A stretch of 64,000 nucleotides of DNA from Lysobacter sp. Root76 (GCF_001428685.1 NZ_LMIK01000001.1:986464-1050463), one strand, 5' to 3'. Positions 1-8,673 are shown, numbered from the stretch's first letter. Numbers and translations: made by a program. The notes: generated by a model from the sequence alone, not told the origin.

Positions 1-400
1 ACGCCGCTCCCACAGAAAGCAGAAAGCGGACCCGAAGCGAAACCCCGCCAGCAGCCGAAGTTCGCGGTCGCGGCTCACGCCGCTCCTACCCCAAGGCCAG
101 AGCGGAACAGGCGCGGCCGCCGAACTGGCGATCGCGGCTCACGCCGCTCCCACAGAAAGCAGAAAGCGGACCCGAAGCGAAACCCCACCAGCAGCCGAAG
201 TTCGCGGTCGCGGCTCACGCCGCTCCTACCCCAAGGCCAGAGCGGAACAGGCGCGGCCGCCGGACTGGTGATCGCGGCTCACGCCGCTCCCACAGAAAGC
301 ACAAGGCAGAAAGCGGACGGCGGACCCGGCGCGAAGCCCCGCCGGCAGGCGAAGGTCGCGGTCGCGGCTTACGCCGCTCCTACCCCAAAGCGACGGCAGC
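1..400. repeat. Tandem 140-bp repeat array of GCGGC-hairpin elements
   Basis: The same sequence restarts at positions 1, 141 and 281, an exact 140-base period. The first two units are almost identical. The third carries small insertions and fades after about 390. Each unit holds two copies of a core that reads GCGGC-TCAC-GCCGC on this strand, one followed by CTCCCACAG and one by CTCCTACCCCAA. The window starts inside the array, so it continues to the left. No gene is supported here; reading frames across it are artefacts of the repeat. Confidence 0.9.
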
Positions 401-482
401 GGGCCATGCACACCGCCGGAACACCTTCGAAGCTCGACCGCCGCATGCCGCGCCCCTCCCGAAAAAGCAGCGCGCCCCGCAG

Positions 483-2378
483 CTAGGCCTTCGCCAACAT
501 CGGCGGCAACGGACAATGCAACACCGCGCAGATCGTGCGCAGCAATTCCGCTTCCGCGACCGCGATCCGGTTGTCGTGGCTGCCCGCCGCGGTCACCGCT
601 TCCACCAGCAGTTGCTTGGCCAGCGGATCCAGCGCATCCAAGGCCTCCCACACACGATCCAGGGCCAGCACGCCGTCGGCCGGCGGCGCGTAAGGACGGT
701 GCTCCTGCGGCAGTACGCGCTGCAGGCCGGCAAGGTAGGCGCGCTGCGCGGACGCCGCATCGGCGTGCCCGCTCTGCGCGACCACCGCCAGCAAGGTCGC
801 CAGTTCCGCCGCCACCGCCTGCGGCTTGCGCCGGCCGAAGCGCGCGTGCCGCGACGGATCCAGCGACTCCACCACCTGCACGGTCAGCAACCGCGCCAGG
901 CAGTACTCGAACAGCGAGACCCGGCCGTCGGCGTTGACCGCCGCCTGCACCGCGTCCATGAACATGTCCAGCTGTGGACGCGGGCGCAAGCGCAGCACCG
1001 GGAACGCCAGCGACGCCAGCGGCAGGCGCAGCATCGGGTGCAGGTCGGCCAGTGCTTGCAGGCGCAGACGGCGCGCCTCGTCGGCCAGTTCCGGCCCCAG
1101 GCGCGCGGCGATCTCGTAGTGCTGACGCGCGGCGATCTGGGCGTCGTCGTCCAGCAGCAGGGCCAGCAACAGCGGCACCACCGCGTCGCGCTGCGCCGCC
1201 AGCGCGCGCAATCCATCGGGCAGAGTCGCGGCGATGAGGTCGGCGCGGCGGTAATCGTCGGCGCCGGGTTGAGCGACCTGGGCCGCGACCATCGGCGGCG
1301 TCACCGCGTGCAGGCTTTCGATCGGCGGCAGCGGCGGCGGTGGCGCCGGATCGGTGAAGCCCATCGCCACGTCCTCGGCCAGGCCTTGCGGCGGCTCGAT
1401 CGACCAGCGGCGGCTCAGGCTTTCCAGCTGATCGGCGCGGAACGACGGCTCCAGCGCGCGGATGCGCTCCAGCAGCGGCGGATGGGTCGCGAACAAGCCG
1501 CTGAAACCGACGCCGTCGCCGAACAGCATGTGGCTGACCTCCTCGGCATCGGCGCGGTCGTTGAGCTGGGCGCCTTCATGCAGGCCGCCGATCTTCTTCA
1601 GCGCGCCGGCCAGGCCCGCGGTCTGGCGGGTGAACTGCACCGCCGAGGCATCGGCCAGGCGCTCGCGGCTGCGGCTCACGCTGGCCTTGATCATGCGGCC
1701 GAAGAACAGACCGATGTAGCCGACCAGCATCGCCACCAGCGCCGCCACCAGAATCGCGCCCAGGCCCTTGCTGTTGCGCCCGCCGAGGCGGCCGCCCTCG
1801 AGGATCTTGCGGCCGATGATGGCCAGCATCAGGATCCCGAACAGCACCCCCATCAGGCGGATGTTCAGGCGCATGTCGCCGTTGAGGATGTGGCTGAACT
1901 CGTGCGCGATCACGCCCTGCAGCTCGTCGCGGTTGAGCCGGTCGAGCGCGCCGCGGGTCACCGCGACCACCGCGTCCGACGGCGAGTAACCGGCCGCGAA
2001 CGCGTTGATGCCGGCCTCGTGTTCGAGCACGTAGAGCCTGGGCATCGGCACGCCGGACGCGATCGCGATCTCCTCGACCACGTTGCGCAAGCGGCGCAGG
2101 TTGAGATCGCGGGTGTCTTCCGGCACCGGCACGCCGCCCATCTGCAAGGCGACCGATTCGCCGCCGCCGCGCAGCGAGGCGATGCGGAACAACGAACCCA
2201 AGCCGATCACGGCGATCGTGCCCAAGCTGGCCAGGGCCAGCATTACCGGATCGGCACCGGCGAACACCAGCACCGCCAGGTCCACTGCCAACACGATGCC
2301 GGCCACGGCCAGCCCGAACAGCAACACCAACCGGGCCGACGTGCGCCGGGCCTGCGCCTGGCGTTCGAAGAAATTCAT
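483..2378 (-). CDS. M48 family membrane zinc metallopeptidase (HtpX-like)
   Basis: A 631-residue membrane protease. Two hydrophobic segments lie at about residues 17-65. The zinc motif HEFSH is at 159-163, followed by a second hydrophobic hairpin near 180-230, the HtpX/M48B layout. The family degrades misfolded membrane proteins at the inner membrane. HtpX itself is about 290 residues; here a C-terminal half of roughly 300 residues of predicted helical, charged sequence without a recognised motif is added, as in larger M48 proteins paired with LemA. It follows lemA by about 100 bases on the same strand, so co-transcription is likely. Family assignment is firm; the substrate is unknown. Confidence 0.9.
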   Translation of the reverse strand: MNFFERQAQARRTSARLVLLFGLAVAGIVLAVDLAVLVFAGADPVMLALASLGTIAVIGLGSLFRIASLRGGGESVALQMGGVPVPEDTRDLNLRRLRNVVEEIAIASGVPMPRLYVLEHEAGINAFAAGYSPSDAVVAVTRGALDRLNRDELQGVIAHEFSHILNGDMRLNIRLMGVLFGILMLAIIGRKILEGGRLGGRNSKGLGAILVAALVAMLVGYIGLFFGRMIKASVSRSRERLADASAVQFTRQTAGLAGALKKIGGLHEGAQLNDRADAEEVSHMLFGDGVGFSGLFATHPPLLERIRALEPSFRADQLESLSRRWSIEPPQGLAEDVAMGFTDPAPPPPLPPIESLHAVTPPMVAAQVAQPGADDYRRADLIAATLPDGLRALAAQRDAVVPLLLALLLDDDAQIAARQHYEIAARLGPELADEARRLRLQALADLHPMLRLPLASLAFPVLRLRPRPQLDMFMDAVQAAVNADGRVSLFEYCLARLLTVQVVESLDPSRHARFGRRKPQAVAAELATLLAVVAQSGHADAASAQRAYLAGLQRVLPQEHRPYAPPADGVLALDRVWEALDALDPLAKQLLVEAVTAAGSHDNRIAVAEAELLRTICAVLHCPLPPMLAKA

Positions 2379-2481
2379 GCAGGGAATCCGAGATGGGAGA
2401 CCCGGGATTCGGGGATTCGTGGCCCGGCTCGCCGGCGCTCGCCGGGCGGATCCGGCCTCCCCGATTCCGGATCCGGGCCGG

Positions 2482-3075
2482 TTAGAACTTCACCTTCGGC
2501 GCTTCGCGCATTTCCGCGCGCTCGGCCGGGATTTCCAGCAGCGCGGCGGCGCCGAAGCTGAACATGCCGGCGACCACGCTGGACGGGAAGATCTCGCGCC
2601 GATTGTTGTAGGCCATCACCGAGTCGTTGTAGGCCTGGCGCGCGAACGCGACCTTGTTCTCGGTGCTGGTCAGCTCCTCGGTGAGCTGCATCATGTTCTG
2701 GTTGGCCTTGAGGTCCGGGTAGGCCTCCGAGACCGCGAGCAGCCGCCCCAGCGCCCCATTCAGCTGGCCCTGGCCCGCCGCCAATTGCTCCATGGCCGCC
2801 GGATCGCCCGGGTTGGCTTTGGCCGCGGCCAGGCCCGACACCGCCGCGCCACGGGCTGCGATCACCGCTTCCAGGGTCTCGCGTTCATGGGTCAGATAGC
2901 CTTTGACCGTCTCGACCAGGTTCGGGATCAGGTCGAAGCGCCGCTGCAGCTGCACGTCGATCTGGGCGAAGGCATTTTTATAGGCGTTCCGGGACGTCAC
3001 CAGGGCGTTGTAAATGCCCACGATCCAAACTGCGACGATGGCCACTAAAGCCAACAAAATCAGAATGCTGAACAT
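2482..3075 (-). CDS. lemA: LemA family protein
   Basis: A 197-residue protein with one N-terminal membrane helix (residues 3-24, rich in Ile, Leu and Val) followed by a mostly helical extracytoplasmic domain. The LemA signature is clear: YNALV after the helix, then a stretch with RFDLIPNLVETVKGY near residues 47-61, and NNRREIFPSSVVA near the end. LemA proteins are of unsettled biochemical role and are often encoded beside an M48/HtpX protease, as here. It is the first gene of the pair and diverges from the serine hydrolase gene, sharing an upstream region of about 70 bases. Confidence 0.93.
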   Translation of the reverse strand: MFSILILLALVAIVAVWIVGIYNALVTSRNAYKNAFAQIDVQLQRRFDLIPNLVETVKGYLTHERETLEAVIAARGAAVSGLAAAKANPGDPAAMEQLAAGQGQLNGALGRLLAVSEAYPDLKANQNMMQLTEELTSTENKVAFARQAYNDSVMAYNNRREIFPSSVVAGMFSFGAAALLEIPAERAEMREAPKVKF

Positions 3076-3146
3076 GGTTGTTCCCCAATCCCCTTAGATC
3101 GGCGCTATTATCGAGCGCAACCCAGCATACGCAGGCGCTGCGACCG

Positions 3147-4541
3147 ATGAAAGAAGAGCCGATCCCGCGGTCGCGACGCACGTTCTGGCGTGTAGCGAGC
3201 CTCGCCGGCCTGCTTACTTTGACCCTGGGTTCCGCCGCGCAGACTTCGTTGCGCTGGAACCCGCCGACGTCGAGCGCGCGCGTCGCCACCGCCGAACCGG
3301 CGCATGGCCTGCCGCAACCCGTGGCGAATTACGCGACCCGCAATGCGGTCATGCCGCTGGCTGCGGGCTTCGAGGTGCAGCAGTTCGAAGCCATGGCCCA
3401 GCAGTTGGTCGCCAATCAGCGCGTGCCGGGACTGGCGATGGCGATCGTGCACAACGGCCGCATCCTCAGCGCGCGCGGCTACGGCATCACCGACGTGCGC
3501 GCGGCCGAGCCGGTCGATGCCCACACCGTATTCCGCCTGGCTTCGTTGTCCAAAGGCGTGGCCGCGACCATGGCCGGCGTGCTGGTCAACGACGGCACCC
3601 TGCGCTGGGACAGCAAGCTGGTCGACTACATGCCCGGCTTCCAGCTGGTCGATCCTTCTGCGGCGCAGCAGATCACCGTCGCCGACCTGCTCAGCCATCG
3701 CGTCGGCCTGACCCACAACACCTACGACCGCGATCTCGAGAACTACACCGACTACCGCACGCTGACGCAGAAGCTCGCGTACGCGCCGATGTCCTGCCAG
3801 CCCGGCACCTGCTACGGCTACCAGAACATCGCTTTCAGCCTGATCGGCGACGTGGTCTTCGCCGCCACCGGCGACTTCTACAGCCAGGAAGTGCAGCGCC
3901 GTCTGTTCAAGCCGCTGGGCATGAACGACGCCAGCCTCGGCCTGGAAGGCATCACCGCCAGCGCGCGCTGGGCGCGTCCGCACGTGCGTGCGCGCGGCGG
4001 CTGGACCTCGGTCGCGCCCAAGCCGACCTACTACCAGTTGCCGCCGGCCGCCGGCGTCAACGCCAGCGCCAGCGACATGGCGCAGTGGCTGCTCGCACAG
4101 ACCGGCCATCGTCCCGACGTGCTGCCGGCGCCGCTGCTGGCGACGCTGCACCAGCCGCTGGTCGATACCCCGGGCGAAACCCGCGGCTCGGCCTGGCGCC
4201 GTTCGCGCGTGAGCTCGGCCGGCTACGCCCTGGGCTGGCGCGTGTACGACTACGCCGGCCATCAGTTGGTGTTCCATGGCGGCGCGGTGCAGGGCTACCG
4301 CGGCCTGGTCGCGCTGCTGCCCGAGCGCGACCTCGGCATCGCCGTGCTCTGGAACAGCGAGAGCGCCCTGCCCTCCGGCCTGCTGCCGACCATACTCGAC
4401 CGCGCCATCGGCATGCCGCCGGAGCGCTGGCTCGACGTCGACTTCGACGATCCGACCCTGTACGTCGACGCCGACAGCGGCCGCAATCCGGCCAACCCGG
4501 CCGGCAGCGAAGCCGCGACCGCGACCGCCGCGCCGCGCTAA
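3147..4541 (+). CDS. Secreted serine hydrolase, beta-lactamase class C / penicillin-binding family
   Basis: With the start at 3147 (MKEEPIPRSRR) the protein has 464 residues and a Sec-type signal: basic N-terminus, hydrophobic LAGLLTLTLG, then an Ala-rich cleavage region. A start at 3078 would lie within the divergent promoter region and is less likely. The catalytic SLSK tetrad (Ser133, Lys136), the second motif YQN in CYGYQN, and a C-terminal HGG in VFHGGAVQGYRG define the serine beta-lactamase-like fold. Members include esterases, D-aminopeptidases and carboxypeptidases as well as AmpC, so beta-lactam hydrolysis should not be assumed. It stands alone, divergent from lemA. A TATTAT box at 3106-3111 may be its -10. 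Confidence 0.85.
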   Translation: MKEEPIPRSRRTFWRVASLAGLLTLTLGSAAQTSLRWNPPTSSARVATAEPAHGLPQPVANYATRNAVMPLAAGFEVQQFEAMAQQLVANQRVPGLAMAIVHNGRILSARGYGITDVRAAEPVDAHTVFRLASLSKGVAATMAGVLVNDGTLRWDSKLVDYMPGFQLVDPSAAQQITVADLLSHRVGLTHNTYDRDLENYTDYRTLTQKLAYAPMSCQPGTCYGYQNIAFSLIGDVVFAATGDFYSQEVQRRLFKPLGMNDASLGLEGITASARWARPHVRARGGWTSVAPKPTYYQLPPAAGVNASASDMAQWLLAQTGHRPDVLPAPLLATLHQPLVDTPGETRGSAWRRSRVSSAGYALGWRVYDYAGHQLVFHGGAVQGYRGLVALLPERDLGIAVLWNSESALPSGLLPTILDRAIGMPPERWLDVDFDDPTLYVDADSGRNPANPAGSEAATATAAPR

Positions 4542-5011
4542 GCGGCGCGCAGCGACTCAAGACGATCCAAACCCCAGCCTGCGCGCTCACACGCGTCGCA
4601 GGCGGTCTGTAGGCGTGCCTGCGCCTTTATGCGCCCATGGTCCTTTGGATCGAGCGCGGCCAGCTGCTGGCGTCCTTGGGCGCACCTACCCGGGGATCAG
4701 CGCGCAGCTCGCGGTTGCGGCAGCAATCGATCGACGCGGACCTCCCGGTCCGAGCGGTGGTGCGGTTCGCCTTCGGCTCACCACACCCTACGGCGTTCGC
4801 GAATGCGTGTGGGCACCAGCGCCCTCCTGAGCGAGGCCGTTACGACCCGAGCCCAGAGTGAGAGGGCTGCCATGGTCAGCGGCGGCACACTGGCTGTGCC
4901 TTAGGGCTCGCGCGGGAGGCGGCCGTCGAACACCACGGCTCAGGCGCAGAAACCAGGATCGGCGACGCTGGCCACCGACGATGGCGGGTCCCCGAAGATT
5001 TCGCGGGCCCC
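4542..5011. other. Intergenic region, no gene recognised
   Basis: About 470 bases between the serine hydrolase gene and the histone-like gene. Short frames occur on both strands but none has a plausible ribosome site or a recognisable product. The segment at about 4756-4795 has the look of a dispersed intergenic repeat (GGTGCGGTTCGCC followed by CTCACCACACCC). Nothing else can be supported. Confidence 0.5.
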
Positions 5012-5050
5012 AAATAAAAAACTCTCCCCCCGCCTGGGCTGCGGGGAGAG
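5012..5050 (-). terminator. Rho-independent terminator of the histone-like gene
   Basis: On the minus strand the arms CTCTCCCC (complement of 5043-5050) and GGGGAGAG (complement of 5022-5029) form a strong stem with a short inner GC pair. It is followed directly by a run of T (AAAAAA at 5016-5021 on the plus strand). It lies just downstream of the histone-like stop codon. Confidence 0.85.
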
Positions 5051-5077
5051 AGCGGGATTACGGCTTTCGGGGCTTTA

Positions 5078-5527
5078 TTAGATCAGCGGAGCCGGGGTCG
5101 CCGGCATGGCCGCTGCGGCCGGCTTGCGAGCCGACTTCTTCGCGGCCTTCTTCGCCTTCTTGGCAGGCTTCTTGGCAGCCTTCTTAGCAGCCTTCTTAGC
5201 GGGCTTCTTGGCTACTTTCTTGGCGGCCTTCTTAGCAGCCTTCTTAGCGGGCTTCTTGGCGACCTTCTTGGCAGCCTTCTTGACGGCCTTCTTAGCAGCC
5301 TTCTTGACGGCCTTCTTGGCAGTCTTCTTGGCGGCCTTCTTCGCCGGCTTGCGGGCGACCTTCTTGGCGGCCTTCTTGGCGGCCTTCTTGGCCGGCTTCT
5401 TGGCGACCTTCTTAGCGGCCTTCTTGGCTACCTTCTTCACGGCCTTCTTGGCGGCCGGCTTCTTGGCGACCTTCTTAGCAGCCTTCTTGGCGGCGGGTTT
5501 CTTCTTCGCAGCTTTCTTCGTGGCCAT
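5078..5527 (-). CDS. Histone H1-like lysine/alanine repeat DNA-binding protein
   Basis: A 149-residue, extremely basic protein made almost wholly of KKAAKKV, KKPAKKA and KKAVKKA repeats between about residues 3 and 130, ending in AAAAMPATPAPLI. This matches the eukaryotic histone H1 C-tail-like proteins of bacteria (AlgP/Hc1-like). They bind DNA without sequence specificity and are thought to compact the nucleoid or affect transcription. A good ribosome site (AGGAG) precedes the ATG at 5527. A strong terminator follows. The repeats make length variation by slippage likely between strains. Function is inferred from composition only, as low-complexity proteins of this type carry no catalytic motif. 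Confidence 0.85.
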   Translation of the reverse strand: MATKKAAKKKPAAKKAAKKVAKKPAAKKAVKKVAKKAAKKVAKKPAKKAAKKAAKKVARKPAKKAAKKTAKKAVKKAAKKAVKKAAKKVAKKPAKKAAKKAAKKVAKKPAKKAAKKAAKKPAKKAKKAAKKSARKPAAAAMPATPAPLI

Positions 5528-5548
5528 GTTATGGCTCCTCGTCAGTGG

Positions 5549-5567
5549 TTGATCAGCGATTGATCAG
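5549..5567 (-). promoter_or_regulatory. Paired TTGATCAG sites, 11 bp apart, upstream of the histone-like gene
   Basis: The octamer TTGATCAG occurs at 5549-5556 and again at 5560-5567, spaced one helical turn, 22-40 bases before the ATG. Each contains the palindrome TGATCA. Position and phasing suggest a protein-binding site in the leader or promoter; the regulator is unknown. Confidence 0.35.
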
Positions 5568-5715
5568 GGGTATTGCAGGTTTTAAAGCCCAGTTGAACCA
5601 GAGCCGCGGGAGTCGGACCCGCGAGCAGCCGTCGACGCGCAGAGCGCGCCGGAACGGATTCTTCGACACGCTCCCCGGGGGCGGGAACGCATCCGGCCGC
5701 GTACTGCGGCCAAAC

Positions 5716-5746
5716 AAAAACCCGATCCGCACAGGGCGAACCGGGT
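5716..5746 (-). terminator. Stem-loop with T run ending the candidate small RNA
   Basis: On the plus strand ACCCGATCCGC (5720-5730) pairs with GCGAACCGGGT (5736-5746) with two mismatches. On the minus strand the stem is followed by TTTTTGTTT. It separates the transcript from the promoter region of the histone-like gene. Confidence 0.6.
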
Positions 5747-5907
5747 CGTATGGGGCGCGACGCCGACGGGGCCGAGAAGAACGATTGCGTTTTCGCGAGG
5801 GAAACGAATCCTGCGTCCACCGTTTTGACTGTCCGGGCGGAGGTTCGTTTTTTGCTGCGCGTTGTCGCGTTCGTTGTACTCACTCTCTTCCGCAGGAAAC
5901 GTCTGCT
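5716..5907 (-). ncRNA. Candidate small RNA (unnamed), about 190 nt
   Basis: On the minus strand a good promoter (TTGACA, 17 bases, TAGGTT) at 5914-5942 is followed about 190 bases later by a stem-loop and a T run at 5716-5746. The only frame inside (GTG at 5883) reads through the terminator hairpin and resembles no known protein. The enclosed transcript contains A-rich unpaired stretches and complementary segments AAACGAA / TTCGTTT. It matches none of the small RNAs I can recall by sequence (checked by eye against 6S). It could also be a long leader with an attenuator before the histone-like gene. Confidence 0.45.
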
Positions 5908-5913
5908 GGGCGA

Positions 5914-5942
5914 AACCTAATCACGCTTTTTCGCACTGTCAA
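5914..5942 (-). promoter_or_regulatory. Sigma-70 type promoter for the candidate small RNA
   Basis: On the minus strand a perfect -35 hexamer TTGACA (complement of 5937-5942) lies 17 bases from TAGGTT (complement of 5914-5919). Transcription would start near 5907. In such GC-rich DNA a perfect -35 with ideal spacing is notable. Confidence 0.6.
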
Positions 5943-5959
5943 CAATTCCGGCAACTTTT

Positions 5960-7456
5960 TTTTCGGACCGGCTCCCGCCGACCCTGACGGAAAACCACCA
6001 CGACGACGACGCGACGACGCGGCGATCGCGCGTCGCGCATCGCATCGAGTTCGAACGACTACGCTGAAAGCCATATCTGGCGCGGCTTTCAGCGCATCGC
6101 TATTTTTTTATCGCGCGTGCGCGTTGCGATGCGCGCATTGCGTCGCAGCGCGATCGCGGTCGTTCCGAGCGTCGTTTCGCGCCCGTCGGCGACGGCGCCG
6201 ACGGGCGCCGCGTTTCGCGCCGCACAAGCCGATTTGCGCAAAAGTGCGCGAACTTTTTCCGCCGCCTTCGAAGCCGCCGGCGACCGGCGACGCACCGCGA
6301 ACGGCATCGGCGGCGACGCTGCGCGCACTCGGCGTGGGCACACGCGCGGCGCTGGTGAGCGTTCGATGTGGTGCCGCCGAACGTCGGTTCCGGCGCCGGC
6401 GCTGCGCTCGCGCAGCATCCACGCGGATGCTGAAAACAAGGGGTTTTTAATCGTGTTCGCGATCGGGCGTCGGCAGCGGCAGCGGCAGCGGCAGCGGCCA
6501 TCGTCGGCGGCGGAGGGAGATCGCGGAGGCGGCGGCTCGCCCTCGTCGGCGATCGGACCGGCAACCGATCGACCGATGCCGCCGCTCCGGCGCGACCGCC
6601 GAACGGCATCGGCGCGGCGCACGAGGGATGGACGCGGCGACGTCGGACGCGTGAGGAGTGGGTGAAGCGGCACGGCGACCACGGTCGCTGCCGCCCATCG
6701 GCCGCGGCGGAGCGTCTCGGTTCGCCGACGCCGCGGGCGAGTCGCCGACCGGATCGGGCCTCGCATCGCGAGCCCACTCCATGCCTCGCGCGGCGACCGA
6801 GCGCCCTACGCGGGGTGTGCGCCGGTACGAACGGCGGCGGCGCCGACGCCGAACGCGGGACGGATTTCGCAGCGAGCGGCCACGAATCGAAGGGCCGCCG
6901 AGCACGGCGTATGCGCGCCGACGACGCGCTGCACCCGCCGTACGTGGCCGCAAACCGGGCGACCGCGGCGGCGACCGATATGCGTCCGCGAACCGCTTCG
7001 CCCGCTGTACGCGGCCATAAGTCGTCAGAGGCTGACGTCAGCGACAGGCGCGCGCCGCCTGCTCGCTTTCGTCACTGCACCGGCTATGGCGGGTACCGAT
7101 AGCCGCCGCGCGCGTCTGGCTGCAGCCGCCGCATGCGACCGGCAGATACCGGACTGGCGTGGATGGCAGGCCAGCGTCGACGACGCGGCCTGGGCGTTGC
7201 CGTCGGCCGGAAGCCGGCGAACGAGAGCGGAAGCTGACGCGGATCGGCGCCTCACTCCTGCTGCCGCGCAGCCCCGGCACGTCCGCGCGTCGCACGCGCG
7301 GACGTCGCATGGACGGATGTCGCGAGTTCCGAGTTCGCTCCGCGCCCTCGCCCACGCCGCTCACCCGGCTGCAGGGCACCGGACCACCTGCGCCGCGCGA
7401 AGCCTCTTAGCCAGGCCATCGCGTCGGGCCGCGCGCCGGAGCCCGACGTCCTCCAC
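5960..7456. other. CpG-dense region without a recognisable gene
   Basis: About 1.5 kb between the candidate small RNA promoter and the gcvH terminator. The sequence is dominated by CG-containing triplets (GCG, CGA, CGC). Open frames therefore run on all strands and translate to arginine/alanine-rich strings that resemble no family and lack ribosome sites. A perfect 8-bp stem (CAGCATCC/GGATGCTG) is at 6413-6432 and a GGCAGC tandem repeat at about 6471-6498. I see no protein gene, tRNA or insertion element. Confidence 0.6.
6471..6498. repeat. GGCAGC hexanucleotide tandem repeat
   Basis: About four and a half copies of GGCAGC in a row inside the gene-poor CpG-dense region. Being a multiple of three, it adds to the illusion of open frames here. 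Confidence 0.8.
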
Positions 7457-7485
7457 AAAAGCGAACGGCCGCGCGAGGCGGCCGT
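7457..7485 (-). terminator. Terminator downstream of gcvH
   Basis: Perfect stem ACGGCCGC (7465-7472) / GCGGCCGT (7478-7485) with loop GCGAG. On the minus strand it is followed by TCGCTTTTG. It ends the gcvT-isomerase-gcvH cluster. The same stem with a similar tail follows mscL at 58311. Confidence 0.8.
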
Positions 7486-7560
7486 GGCGGACAGGCCGGA
7501 CGCGCTTGCGGTCCGGCCAGGCTTGCGTCGCGGACCGCGCGGGCCCGGCGACGCCTGCCT

Positions 7561-7956
7561 TCAGTGGTCGTCGTCTTCGAGCAGCTCGGCGTAGTCGTCC
7601 GGTGCGAGCAGTTCGTTGAGCTGGTCCGGTTCCTCGACCTCGACGGTGAAGATCCAGCCTTCGCCGTAGGCGTCTTCGTTGATCGTCTCCGGCTTGTCGG
7701 CCAGCGCGGCGTTGACCGCGGTGACGGTGCCGCTGATCGGCGCGTAGACGTCGGAGGCGGCCTTCACCGACTCGACCACGGCACAGGCGGTGCCGGCTTC
7801 GACACGGTCGCCGATGTTCGGTAGCTCGACGTAGACCAGGTCGCCGAGCAGGCCTTGGGCATGGTCGGAGATGCCGACCGTGACCTTGCCGTCGCCTTCG
7901 ACGCGGGCCCACTCGTGGGATTTCATGAACTTCAGATCGCCGGGGATTTCACTCAT
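7561..7956 (-). CDS. gcvH: Glycine cleavage system H protein
   Basis: A 131-residue protein that carries the lipoyl aminomethyl arm between the P, T and L proteins of the glycine cleavage system in the cytoplasm. The lipoylated lysine is Lys65 in [10 protein letters not shown], and SHEWAR near the N-terminus and [16 protein letters not shown] are typical. Length matches the family (about 130). I chose the ATG at 7956 ([10 protein letters not shown]); a start four codons upstream is in frame but less like family members. It is the last of three minus-strand genes starting with gcvT and is followed by a terminator. Confidence 0.96.
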   Translation of the reverse strand: MSEIPGDLKFMKSHEWARVEGDGKVTVGISDHAQGLLGDLVYVELPNIGDRVEAGTACAVVESVKAASDVYAPISGTVTAVNAALADKPETINEDAYGEGWIFTVEVEEPDQLNELLAPDDYAELLEDDDH

Positions 7957-8037
7957 GGCTGGCCTCAAACTCTGCGGGGGCGGCTGGGGAACTGCGCCTA
8001 GTTTAGCGGCGCGGAAGCAACATGCGAGAGGGTGTGT

Positions 8038-8673
8038 TCATGCGCGGTCGTCCTGCCCGATCCGGAAGGGCGCGCGGCCGCTGATCAGGGCTTCGCGCAG
8101 ATCCTCGACGCGATCCTGGCCCCAGAACGGCTCGCCGTCGAGCACGTAGCCCGGCAGGCCCGGCAGATCGGCGGCGATCGCGGCCTCGGTATTGCGCTGA
8201 TAGGCGGCGACGGTCTCGGCCGCGTCGGCCGCGGCGAGCACCGGCGCGGCATCGAAACCGTGACGCGTCAACAGTTCTGCGAGGACCGCCGGGGCGGCGA
8301 TGTCGGCGTCGTGCACCCACAGCGCGCGGAATGCGGCGTCCATGTATGCGGCCGGGTCGGCGCCGGCCGCGACCAGGGCGATCGCGCAGCGGTCGGCCAG
8401 GCCGGGGTCGAGCGGAAAGTACCTGGGCGCCAGGTTCAGCGGCAAGCCGCGCTTGGCGCGCCAGCGCTGCAGCTCGATCAGGCGGTAGCGCTGGCGTGCC
8501 GGCGCGCGCTGGCCCAGCGGCAGACCGCCGTTGGCCGCGAACAGGTCGAAGATCCGCGACGGCCGGTACGCCACCTCGGCGCCCGCTTCGCGCACCGCGT
8601 CCAGGAACGCGGCGTGGCCGAAGTAGGCGTAGGGCGAGATCAGGCTGAAGTAATAGTCGACGCGCGCGGCCAT
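8038..8673 (-). CDS. 2-hydroxychromene-2-carboxylate isomerase / DsbA-like thioredoxin-fold protein
   Basis: A 211-residue cytoplasmic protein starting MAARVDYYFSLISPYAYFGH, the typical start of the kappa-class glutathione transferase / HCCA isomerase group within the DsbA fold: FDxxSPYA-like motif with Ser in place of the active Cys. LPGYVLDGEPFWGQDRVEDL near the C-terminus is the other family hallmark (GVP-F-WGQDR). Characterised members isomerise 2-hydroxychromene-2-carboxylate in naphthalene degradation with glutathione, but most homologues have unknown substrates. It starts 8 bases after the gcvT stop and precedes gcvH, so it is probably co-transcribed. A role in glycine metabolism is not implied by its sequence. 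Confidence 0.82.
   Translation of the reverse strand: MAARVDYYFSLISPYAYFGHAAFLDAVREAGAEVAYRPSRIFDLFAANGGLPLGQRAPARQRYRLIELQRWRAKRGLPLNLAPRYFPLDPGLADRCAIALVAAGADPAAYMDAAFRALWVHDADIAAPAVLAELLTRHGFDAAPVLAAADAAETVAAYQRNTEAAIAADLPGLPGYVLDGEPFWGQDRVEDLREALISGRAPFRIGQDDRA

Noticed and set aside
1-400. CRISPR-like regular spacing of short repeats
   Set aside because: The sequence between the repeated cores is itself repeated from unit to unit, with no unique spacers and no cas gene. It is a tandem array.
4542-5011. A small gene in the 4.6-4.9 kb interval
   Set aside because: Frames of 74-91 codons start without a ribosome site and share no recognisable motif.
5106-5552. Plus-strand frame opposite the histone-like gene, rich in Phe/Leu/Ala
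   Set aside because: It is the mirror of the Lys/Ala repeat coding; the minus strand has the ribosome site, terminator and expected composition.
5542-5883. Minus-strand frame of 113 codons starting MSTTNATTRSKK
   Set aside because: It reads through a terminator hairpin and into the promoter region of the histone-like gene, and its ribosome-site spacing is poor.
6089-7020. Several long arginine-rich frames on both strands
   Set aside because: They overlap each other in all frames, lack ribosome sites, and reflect only the absence of stop codons in CpG-rich DNA.
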